Shown here: one piece after another, positions 1 to 5,480 of the stretch
How the letters are laid out: every line of letters starts with the position of its first letter
Numbering within the stretch: the first letter of the stretch is position 1
NCBI GenBank assembly: GCA_030041195.1
Contig: JASHOI010000476.1
Coordinates: 1-5,925 of the forward strand
Origin: Streptosporangiaceae bacterium
GTDB taxonomy: Bacteria > Actinomycetota > Actinomycetes > Streptosporangiales > Streptosporangiaceae
Direction of reading: 5' to 3'
DNA: 5,925 bases
Notes under the pieces: model-generated
Told to the model about the DNA's origin: nothing
The model's database searches: none
What the model saw: the letters and a program-made list of their open reading frames with translations, nothing else
Translations under genes and position numbers: made by a program

Positions 1-1
1 A

Positions 2-2050
2 GCCAATCATGTCGGCATCGTTTGGCTGATACTCAGCAAGTGCGACGGTAACAGGTCTGCTGATGCTATCGCATCCGCGACCCGGAAGGAGTTGCGAGAC
101 CCCCAAATTGGCCTTGTCTCGCCCATAATGGAGAATCTCATCCGCATCGGCGTGCTCATTGACATCCAAGAAGCTTGGAGGCCGTTTCATCGGCTAACTT
201 GCCAGCCAAGATCATATGGCAGCGAGTTGCCAGCTTCTGACGAGAATGACCTTGCTTCAGAGTCGATCTCCCGTCGTTTGGGCCCAGCCATGGGAAGTGC
301 ACGCACTTTCACGTCTGGGGAGGTTGATCCAGTGGATCTCCACGCCGTGCTAAAAGCGGCAGCTACGTGGCAGCTACCGGCTGGTGCGGATACCGTAGCT
401 ACTTGCCCGGCACCAATTCAGATATGTCTTATTCACAGGAGCCATCAGGCAGACCTAAGCCGTGGTTACTATCACTATGATTCTGTTCGCGGGCTGCTGA
501 CTCATACCGGCGATGTCGACGATCAGCAGCTGCGCTACGCGTTTAATAGTGACTCATTGCTTGGAGGCGCGCCAGCAATATTGGTGATAGCTATCCATTT
601 GCATCGGCGAGTCGGCGCAGATATGAACCGGAAGTACAGAACGGCGGTGATCGAGGTCGGCCGTGCCATTCAAAGGGTCATTTCGGCAGCGGCATCTCAA
701 GGTCTGACTGCGCTCGAACGCACTGAGTTCATGGATGCGGTTCTTGCCGAGGAACTGGGCATGGACGCGGTTCAGGCCGACATTGAGGTGTTGCCGGCAG
801 CTGCCGTTGCAATTGGTCACCCAGCCAAGAGTGAGGAGATCAGCACCGGGGAGCAGATGACGATGCTGCGGCGCGTCCTCGTGGGGAAGGCCAGGCCAGT
901 CCAAAAGGCGTGGGTAGCTCTCGGCTTGCGGCCGGACGAAGAGCCTTTCGCGTTCTTCAGCGCCTATGCCCGCGCTCACTCGCCTAGCACGGTTGGGCGG
1001 AATATCATCGCCAGCGGAACAGGCTCGTCATCTGATGAGGCGCTACTTAAAGCCATCGCTGAGGCGTACGAGCGATTTGTGGCGAGTCTGCTCCGAGTAG
1101 AGCGTTCAGCCACGGCCGCAAGCTTCACCAAAGAAGGCATTAGTTGGCTCGATCCGCGAGATATAGCGCCGCTCACTCAAGAACAATACGCATTCCGGCC
1201 AGACCTGCAGCAATTCGACGCTCGACGTGCCTGGCAATGGGTGGATGGAAGGAAGATCGCAGAAGGCTCGTCGATATGGATACCAGTCGATCTGGTTTTT
1301 AAAGACTTGACCTTTCGTCAGCTAGGCCGACGAGTTTGTGCACCCGCTACGTCTTCTGGCGTGGCAGCAGCCTTCTCGGAGGAAAAAGCAACGGAGCGCG
1401 CCTTGCTTGAGCTCGTTGAGCGGCACGCGCTGATGAGGTCGTGGTTCGAGCAAAGTGCGCCAAAGCGGATTGCACCCTCTGCTCTCACGTTCCATTGCCA
1501 ACGACGGATCAACTTTTGGCAGGAACATCACCGAAGCATTTACGTGCTTGACATGAGTACGTTCGGCGTTGCCGTGGCTGTTGCTATTATGCTGTCGGAC
1601 GAGTATCCTTGTCTCTTGGCGGGCGCTGCGGCGTCTATCACTGGCTTTGACGACGCAGCCGTCAAGGCCTTTCGCGATGTGGAACTTCACCTGGCTCAAT
1701 GGACGATGCGACGCAAGATGCATCCGATCGACCCGGAGAATGTCAGGAATAGCCTCGACCATGCACGCCTATATTTCTGGCCAGACTATCTTGGTCAGGT
1801 GGCGTGGTTGTGGAGCGGGGACGAGGTGCATACGACCCCCGTGCCTTCCGCAAGTGCTGAGGAGCTATATGAGAAACTGGATGCTATTGTTATCAATCTC
1901 TCACCGCAAGATTCATTTCTCAAGGTTGTGCGAGTTCTCAGCCCTTGCCTCGTACCGTTAACATTCGGCTTCGGATTGACACATTATACGCATCCGGCGA
2001 TTAATCGCGTATCTCCCGCCAACGTCCGGATGCCTCACTACTTCGCATGA
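2..2050 (+). CDS. Fused SagB-type dehydrogenase / YcaO cyclodehydratase (TOMM RiPP enzyme), 5' end outside window
   Basis: The frame is open from base 2, so the gene begins left of the window; the in-frame TTG at 92 is only an internal codon. Numbering from that TTG, with 30 visible residues before it: the segment from about -28 to 33 (KCDGNRSADAIA, LIRIGVLIDIQEAW) resembles the small winged-helix N-terminal region of TOMM enzymes. Residues about 55-242 match SagB/nitroreductase-fold dehydrogenases (YYHYD at 126-130; KYRTAVIEVGRAIQ at 181-194; GL at 204). Residues about 285-652 are YcaO, with the ATP/Mg-binding signatures GTGSSSDEALLKAIAEAYER (309-328), TSSG...ERALLELVERHA (420-446) and ELHLAQ (531-536). 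YcaO domains use ATP to cyclise Cys/Ser/Thr of a precursor peptide to azolines, and SagB-type partners oxidise these with FMN to azoles. The product is inferred to be a thiazole/oxazole-modified peptide. No precursor gene or E1-like partner is visible. Family assignment is firm; the product is unknown. Confidence 0.88.
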   Translation, partial: ANHVGIVWLILSKCDGNRSADAIASATRKELRDPQIGLVSPIMENLIRIGVLIDIQEAWRPFHRLTCQPRSYGSELPASDENDLASESISRRLGPAMGSARTFTSGEVDPVDLHAVLKAAATWQLPAGADTVATCPAPIQICLIHRSHQADLSRGYYHYDSVRGLLTHTGDVDDQQLRYAFNSDSLLGGAPAILVIAIHLHRRVGADMNRKYRTAVIEVGRAIQRVISAAASQGLTALERTEFMDAVLAEELGMDAVQADIEVLPAAAVAIGHPAKSEEISTGEQMTMLRRVLVGKARPVQKAWVALGLRPDEEPFAFFSAYARAHSPSTVGRNIIASGTGSSSDEALLKAIAEAYERFVASLLRVERSATAASFTKEGISWLDPRDIAPLTQEQYAFRPDLQQFDARRAWQWVDGRKIAEGSSIWIPVDLVFKDLTFRQLGRRVCAPATSSGVAAAFSEEKATERALLELVERHALMRSWFEQSAPKRIAPSALTFHCQRRINFWQEHHRSIYVLDMSTFGVAVAVAIMLSDEYPCLLAGAAASITGFDDAAVKAFRDVELHLAQWTMRRKMHPIDPENVRNSLDHARLYFWPDYLGQVAWLWSGDEVHTTPVPSASAEELYEKLDAIVINLSPQDSFLKVVRVLSPCLVPLTFGFGLTHYTHPAINRVSPANVRMPHYFA

Positions 2051-2056
2051 GCAGGC

Positions 2057-2307
2057 CGAGTAGCTCCACGGCACAAGGCTCCCAAGCAGGGGGGTGCGGA
2101 AGTTCGGCACAGGGGACAGACCCCCGCCGACCGCGCGGAACTCCGCGAACGTACCCAGGTCGAGCACGCTCTAGCCCACATCGGGCACTGGCAAGGCCGC
2201 CGCGCCCGCTACCGCGGCGCCAGCAAGAACCTATTCGACCTGCGTCGCGTCGCCGTAACCTGCACGTCATCGCCGACCTGGAACCAGCTCGTCAGCAGGT
2301 CGCTTGA
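2057..2307 (+). pseudogene. IS transposase, 3' remnant with frameshift
   Basis: Reading in the frame of the upstream YcaO gene after its stop gives TPADRAELRERTQVEHALAH, then IGHWQGRRARYRGASKNLFD and LRRVAV. This resembles the C-terminus of DDE transposases of the IS4/IS5 type, which commonly carry VEHALA..GHWQGRRARYRG..KNLFDLRR followed by (V)HNLHVIA. After GTC GCC GT at 2249-2256 the expected continuation NLHVIADLEPARQQVA and its TGA (2305-2307) appears in another frame, so a deletion of a non-multiple of three bases lies at about 2256. Only the last ~80 codons remain. The catalytic core and the left IS end are missing, and the left limit is approximate. It cannot make an active transposase. 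The exact IS family is not certain. Confidence 0.8.
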
Positions 2308-2350
2308 GGCATCATTCGACCGGCGTTCCACCCGCGAGTAGGCCGACGGG

Positions 2351-2482
2351 ATGGAAGGTCTCGGTTTCGGGCTGGGAGTCGAGTTCGCGATCGCGGCGGG
2401 CGAATCTGGGAAGCCGATAGCGGCCAGGCGTGCGGGATTGGTGTCAGTGCAGATGATCGACCTGGCGCCTGGGTCGTTCTGA
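2351..2482 (+). CDS. Small ORF of 43 codons, unknown, doubtful
   Basis: ATG at 2351, TGA at 2480-2482, with an in-frame TAG just upstream at 2339-2341. The product begins MEGLGFGLGVEFAIAAGESG and ends MIDLAPGSF. It is a balanced, non-repetitive sequence with no Cys and few Ser/Thr, so it does not look like an azole-peptide core. Only a weak purine run (GACGGG) sits directly before the ATG, with no proper spacing. It may be the tail of a gene broken by the same event that left the transposase remnant, or chance. No family is recognised. Confidence 0.2.
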   Translation: MEGLGFGLGVEFAIAAGESGKPIAARRAGLVSVQMIDLAPGSF

Positions 2483-2802
2483 TGACCGCGGGAGTCGACT
2501 ACTAGCCCGGCCATTGTTCCCGCACCTGTTCCTGGATGCCGCACCATGCGAGGGCTAGCCACACGACCATGCTTATCCCCGGGCGCGCGCTATCCGTGCA
2601 GATCCGGAGGGCCTCTGGTCGTGGAGTTGAGCGGTTATCGACGTTCCGGGCGGCGACTTACTATTCCCCGGGGAGCTGGATGGCTGCGCTGCGCCCGGAC
2701 GGGCTTGCCGTGCAGCGGTGCCGCAGCGGGCAGGCTGCGCAGGCGTGCTTCGGGAAGTGCACCGTCTCACCTCACCCCCATCATGGGATCCGGGCAGGTG
2801 AG

Positions 2803-2841
2803 GTCAGGACCAGCAGCAAGCGTGTCGGGTCAGGCCAGCAG
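2803..2841. repeat. Imperfect direct repeat, 13-14 bp, two copies
   Basis: GTCAGGACCAGCAG at 2803-2816 and GTCAGGCCAGCAG at 2829-2841 differ by one base (the A at 2809), with starts 26 bp apart. There are only two copies. It could be a protein-binding repeat or a chance duplication in non-coding DNA. Confidence 0.4.
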
Positions 2842-2853
2842 GGCAGCGGGAGA

Positions 2854-2905
2854 AACCATCGGGGGAACCCTTCCCCCGATGGTCCAAGGGGTTCTCCCGA
2901 TGGTT
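2854..2905. repeat. Two nested, mutually exclusive inverted repeats
   Basis: A perfect 12-bp inverted repeat, CCATCGGGGGAA (2856-2867) and TTCCCCCGATGG (2871-2882), closes a 3-nt CCC loop. The same left arm can instead pair further right: 2854-2872 with 2887-2905 gives a continuous 19-bp stem (two G-T/G-U pairs at 2864/2895 and 2871/2888) around a 14-nt loop. The sequence CCCGATGG or its complement occurs three times. The two folds share the left arm and cannot coexist. No T-run follows on either strand, so a classical intrinsic terminator is not supported, although a hairpin-only terminator is possible. Confidence 0.75.
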
Positions 2906-3112
2906 ACCCCCCCACCTCCCATCCTTAAGCCCCTCCTGGGCCCACCCAGGCATCCCCGGTACCGGCAGTCACTAGTTCAGGAGGAAATAGCCGGCGGACG
3001 TTACCGCGTATGGTCGGCCCGCGGCCTCCATCAGCCACGCTGCGCGCGGCACACGACAGCACAGGCAAAATGAGTCAAGCCAGCGCGGAACAACGATGCC
3101 GCATCACGAGGC

Positions 3113-3376
3113 CTACTCAGGTCGGGGGCCCACATAGGTTCCTCGATGGGGCACGGTGAAGACCAGTCCTTCATGACGCAGCAGCGCGATCGCCGCCCGC
3201 ACCGTGCCCCGGCCGACGCCGTACGTCTGAACCAGTGCCTTCTCGCTCGGCAGCACGTCGAGATGCCCGAACTCGCTGCTCTGGATCTGCTTACGCAGGA
3301 TGTCTGCGATCTGGCGGTAGACGGGCACGTGTGAGTATGGATTGATCACGTTGGCAGCGTCCCCCGCAACGCTCAC
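3113..3376 (-). CDS. Small GntR-family transcriptional regulator (DNA-binding domain only)
   Basis: 87 residues. They form a GntR winged helix-turn-helix: VYRQIADILRKQI at 19-31, LPSEKALVQTYGVGRGTVRA at 42-61, and the wing LRHEGLVFTVPHRGTYV at 66-82. GntR proteins normally add a ligand-binding domain of 150 residues or more; this one ends at the wing, like many short actinomycete GntR proteins, some of which sit in integrative elements. The GTG start at 3374-3376 overlaps the TGA of the upstream tetR gene as GTGA, which argues for translational coupling and supports this start. A second GTG at 3347-3349, preceded by GGGGGA, is possible. It probably binds DNA as a dimer; its target and any inducer are unknown. 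No effector pocket is present. Confidence 0.88.
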   Translation of the reverse strand: MSVAGDAANVINPYSHVPVYRQIADILRKQIQSSEFGHLDVLPSEKALVQTYGVGRGTVRAAIALLRHEGLVFTVPHRGTYVGPRPE

Positions 3377-4005
3377 GTACCCAGTGATCGCTCGGCTTCG
3401 CGTAGCAGTGTTTCACCGGTTTGCCGCAGCTGGTGTGCTGGGCCGTCCTTGCCGAGGGCTTGGCTGTTGGCGAAGGCACCATCAATCACCAGGGTCAGCT
3501 GATCGGCTAGGAGGTCCGGGTCGGCAAGCCCGGCGGCTTGGGCGAGGGCCTTGATGCGGTTGCGTAGTTCGGCTTTGTGTTCTCGGCACACAGTGCGCGA
3601 CTGATGGTCTGGGCTGGGAAATTCGGCTGCGGCGTTGAGGAATGGGCAGCCGCGGAACCGGGGGGTGGTGATGTAGCGGCCGATCCAGTTCAGCTGGGCA
3701 CGCAGTTCGGCCAGGGGCTCGCTGGCGCTGGCCGCTGTCCGGTCCCACTGTGCCCAGAATTGCTGGTCCTCGGCCCGGAGGAATGCTACAACGAGGTCGT
3801 CTTTGGATCGGAACAGCCGGTAAAGGCTGCTTTTCGCGACCCCTGATCGCTCCACGATCGTGTCGACGCCGATGGCCCGTATGCCCTCGGCGTAGAACAA
3901 CTCCCGGGCCGTCGCCAGGATCCTGCCGCGGGCGCCCCTTTCTCTTCCTGTGGGGGCGCCTGCGCCCGCCTGTTCCAGATCGGGTCTTCCGCTCATGGTT
4001 GACAT
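3373..4005 (-). CDS. TetR/AcrR-family transcriptional regulator
   Basis: 210 residues, a normal length for TetR. The N-terminal DNA-binding domain spans about 24-76: RGRILATARELFYAEGIRAI is followed by the helix-turn-helix VDTIVERSGVAKSSLYRLF at 47-65 and the usual FRSKDDL. The C-terminal effector domain carries FRGCPFLNAAAEFP at 117-130, a signature of the YxaF/LmrA-like TetR subgroup. The start is ATG 4003-4005; a second ATG three codons in (3994-3996) is equally possible, and a 20-bp palindrome abuts the first ATG. It is divergent from the SnoaL-like/oxidoreductase pair and overlaps gntR by 4 nt at its end. Such proteins are mostly local repressors that release DNA on binding a small hydrophobic ligand; here it is inferred to control both directions. 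Confidence 0.93.
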   Translation of the reverse strand: MSTMSGRPDLEQAGAGAPTGRERGARGRILATARELFYAEGIRAIGVDTIVERSGVAKSSLYRLFRSKDDLVVAFLRAEDQQFWAQWDRTAASASEPLAELRAQLNWIGRYITTPRFRGCPFLNAAAEFPSPDHQSRTVCREHKAELRNRIKALAQAAGLADPDLLADQLTLVIDGAFANSQALGKDGPAHQLRQTGETLLREAERSLGT

Positions 4006-4025
4006 AGTACCGACCTGTCCGTACT
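4006..4025. promoter_or_regulatory. Probable TetR operator, copy 1
   Basis: AGTACCGACCTGTCCGTACT is an imperfect palindrome with 16 of 20 symmetric positions, of the form AGTACnGACnnGTCnGTACT. Size and symmetry fit a TetR dimer site. It directly abuts the first possible ATG of tetR, so binding should block that gene's own expression. Confidence 0.72.
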
Positions 4026-4032
4026 CTCCGAT

Positions 4033-4052
4033 GGAACAGACCTGTCCGTACT
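4033..4052. promoter_or_regulatory. Probable TetR operator, copy 2
   Basis: The 14 bp GACCTGTCCGTACT at 4039-4052 repeats 4012-4025 exactly, 27 bp away. The core GAC-CT-GTC and the right arm are intact; the left arm (GGAAC) is degenerate, so it may be a weaker site. It lies upstream of the SnoaL-like gene and overlaps its candidate -10. Confidence 0.62.
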
Positions 4053-4054
4053 AT
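4049..4054 (+). promoter_or_regulatory. Candidate -10 of the rightward promoter
   Basis: TACTAT resembles the vegetative -10 hexamer and lies 22 bp before the GTG at 4077, within operator copy 2. The region 17-18 bp upstream (CTCCGA) is a poor -35. The overlap with the operator is what would be expected for repression, but the promoter call itself is weak. Confidence 0.35.
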
Positions 4055-4064
4055 TTCGCGCGAT

Positions 4065-4072
4065 GGGAGGAG
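4065..4072 (+). promoter_or_regulatory. Ribosome binding site of the SnoaL-like gene
   Basis: GGGAGGAG ends 4 nt before the GTG at 4077, a strong Shine-Dalgarno match at workable spacing. It decides this GTG as the start. Confidence 0.8.
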
Positions 4073-4076
4073 CACC

Positions 4077-4442
4077 GTGACCGACGTAACAGCCGCGCTT
4101 CAGGGGATCGCAGAACGGTATGCCGGGGCCTGGAACAGTCACGATCTGGCCGCGATCATGGAACTGCATACCGCTGACACCCGCTACCAGCTGCACGGTC
4201 GTACCACCCCAATGACCGGCAAGGAAGCTGTCTCGGTGGCGTTCGCCGCCGACCTGGACGCGATGCCGGACATCCACTTCGACCTGGTGACCATGCACGT
4301 CGGCGCGGAGCATGTCGTCTTCCAGTCCCAAATTACCGGCACCCGGGACGGCCGGGCGTTCCGCATCGACGCGATGGACTTGCTCACCGTCCGCGATGGT
4401 CTTGTGCACACTAAGGACACCTACCTGGGTATGCCGCAGTGA
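4077..4442 (+). CDS. SnoaL-like / NTF2-fold small protein
   Basis: 121 residues with the layout of the SnoaL/NTF2-like superfamily: an N-terminal helix with IAERYAGAWNSHDLAAIMEL (11-30), the turn MTGKEAVSVAFA (46-57), and beta strands ending in FRIDAMDLLTVRDGLVHTKD (95-114). The fold is a cone with a hydrophobic pocket. Members include polyketide cyclases, isomerases, hydratases and pure binding proteins, so the reaction cannot be read from the fold alone. No signal peptide or membrane segment; cytoplasmic. GTG start with a strong ribosome binding site. Its TGA overlaps the GTG of the next gene (GTGA, 4439-4442), so the two are probably translated together and act in one step or pathway. Likely repressed by the divergent TetR. 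Confidence 0.85.
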   Translation: MTDVTAALQGIAERYAGAWNSHDLAAIMELHTADTRYQLHGRTTPMTGKEAVSVAFAADLDAMPDIHFDLVTMHVGAEHVVFQSQITGTRDGRAFRIDAMDLLTVRDGLVHTKDTYLGMPQ

Positions 4443-5461
4443 CCGGGCGCGTTCTGGTCTACGGCGCGTACGGCCATACCGGGCGCTTCGCTGTCGCTGA
4501 ACTGCTTCGGCGCGGGTGGCCGGTGACTGCGGCAGGCCGGGACACGCAGGCGCTGCTGAGCGTGACCGGCAGCGGGGTCACGACCCTGCCGGTCACGATT
4601 GACCAGCATGGCATCCTCACTGACCTCGCCCGGGACAGTGTGGCCGTCTTGAACTGCGCAGGACCATTCAGCAAGACAGCAGCCCCGCTGGTCAGCGCAG
4701 CTATCGCGGCCGCAGTGCCCTACCTCGACGTCTGCGCGGAACCCGAGGTGGTCGCTCAGGTCTTCGAGCGCTTTGCGGTGCCTGCCCGGGAACGCGACGT
4801 CGCGGTGATGCCTGCCGCAGCGTTCTTCGGTGCGCTGGGGGACGTCCTCGGCACCGCAGCGCTCGGCGTGTGGGACAACGCCGACTCAATCAGCATCGCC
4901 TACGCCCTGGACGAGTGGAAGCCGACCGCCGGCACCCGCCGGGTCATCCAGGAAATGGACGGCCGTCGGAGGGTGTACCGGGACGGAAAGCCGGCCATGG
5001 TGAGCACGCCTTTTCCGCAGCAGGCCTGGGACTTTCCCGCGCCGGTTGGTCGGCGGACAGTTATCGGCGAGTACCCGGCCCCTGAAACGGTCTTGCTGCC
5101 GCATCACGTCAGCACCACGGCCGTCAGCACCTACCTGACTGTCGAGGCAATCCAGGACCTTCGAGATCCCGCGGCTGGCGGCCCGGTGCCCGTGGACCAC
5201 GATGGCCGCTCGGCCCAGACCTTCCTGGTCCACGCCCAGGCCATGCGAGGAAGCCAGCAACGCCGCCTATGGGCGCACGGACGTGATATTTACGCCACAT
5301 CCGCGGTGATTGCTGTCTCATTGCTGGAACGATTGCTCAACGGGCCCCAGCGGTCCGGCGTCCTGACTCCAGCCCAGGCATTCGGCTCGCCGACCTCACT
5401 GAGCGACCTGACCGGACTCGGAGCCCTCGTGGGCGGCGGGGATACCGGTGCCGGGGATTGA
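4439..5461 (+). CDS. Saccharopine dehydrogenase-like NAD(P)-dependent oxidoreductase
   Basis: 340 residues. The N-terminus is a Rossmann nucleotide-binding fold with the glycine loop VLVYGAYGHTGRF (5-17), a second-strand end AAGRD (31-35), and the later strand AVLNCAGPF (69-77), typical of the saccharopine dehydrogenase NADP-binding family. YLDVCAE (95-101) and the region VAVMPAAAFFGALGDVLG (121-138) also fit this family. The C-terminal half is the family's mixed domain and keeps GRDIYATSAVIAVSLLERLL (281-300). Many relatives are not lysine-pathway enzymes but unassigned reductases or trans-acting enoyl reductase-like proteins, so true saccharopine dehydrogenase activity should not be assumed. 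The GTG start lies within the 4-nt overlap with the SnoaL-like gene, and no separate promoter is seen. Cytoplasmic. Confidence 0.88.
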   Translation: MTGRVLVYGAYGHTGRFAVAELLRRGWPVTAAGRDTQALLSVTGSGVTTLPVTIDQHGILTDLARDSVAVLNCAGPFSKTAAPLVSAAIAAAVPYLDVCAEPEVVAQVFERFAVPARERDVAVMPAAAFFGALGDVLGTAALGVWDNADSISIAYALDEWKPTAGTRRVIQEMDGRRRVYRDGKPAMVSTPFPQQAWDFPAPVGRRTVIGEYPAPETVLLPHHVSTTAVSTYLTVEAIQDLRDPAAGGPVPVDHDGRSAQTFLVHAQAMRGSQQRRLWAHGRDIYATSAVIAVSLLERLLNGPQRSGVLTPAQAFGSPTSLSDLTGLGALVGGGDTGAGD

Positions 5462-5480
5462 TGCCGGCGTGACGCGGTGA

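Larger units (their letters stand above)
2308..3112. other. About 800 bp with no convincing gene; decayed or structural DNA
   Basis: Apart from the doubtful 43-codon ORF at 2351-2482, no frame here gives a recognisable protein. Longer open frames such as 2546-3073 are rich in Arg, Pro, Gly and Ala with no motif, as expected of non-coding GC-rich DNA. What the stretch does hold: a near-direct repeat (2803-2816 and 2829-2841), the double hairpin at 2854-2905, a small hairpin CCTGGG/CCCAGG at 2935-2950, a 10-bp palindrome CCGGTACCGG at 2956-2965, and an AGGAGG at 2979-2984 with no start codon at usable distance. It lies between IS debris and the end of the tetR-gntR unit. Confidence 0.6.

Noticed and set aside
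92..2050. TTG at 92 as the true start of the YcaO fusion gene
   Set aside because: The frame is open to base 2, and the 30 codons before the TTG continue the winged-helix-like domain (KCDGNRSADAIA), so the start lies outside the window.
2047..2307. An 86-codon ORF overlapping the YcaO stop (ATGA)
   Set aside because: Its first two thirds are Arg/Pro/Ser-rich nonsense; only the last ~17 codons are meaningful, as the frameshifted end of the transposase.
2209..2562. A 117-codon leftward ORF
   Set aside because: It lies antisense to the transposase remnant and has no recognisable domain.
2803..2905. CRISPR array or iteron origin
   Set aside because: Only two or three short, unequal repeats without regular spacers, and no cas or rep gene in the window.
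2979..2984. AGGAGG as a ribosome binding site
   Set aside because: No ATG, GTG or TTG lies within 5-12 nt downstream; the first ATG (3009) is too far and its frame is short and motif-free.
2546..3073. A 175-codon rightward ORF
   Set aside because: Low-complexity Arg/Gly/Pro composition, no motif, no ribosome binding site, and it runs through the hairpin repeats, which explain its repeated PMV segments.
3482..4075. A 197-codon leftward ORF
   Set aside because: It is the shadow of tetR in another frame and has no domain of its own.
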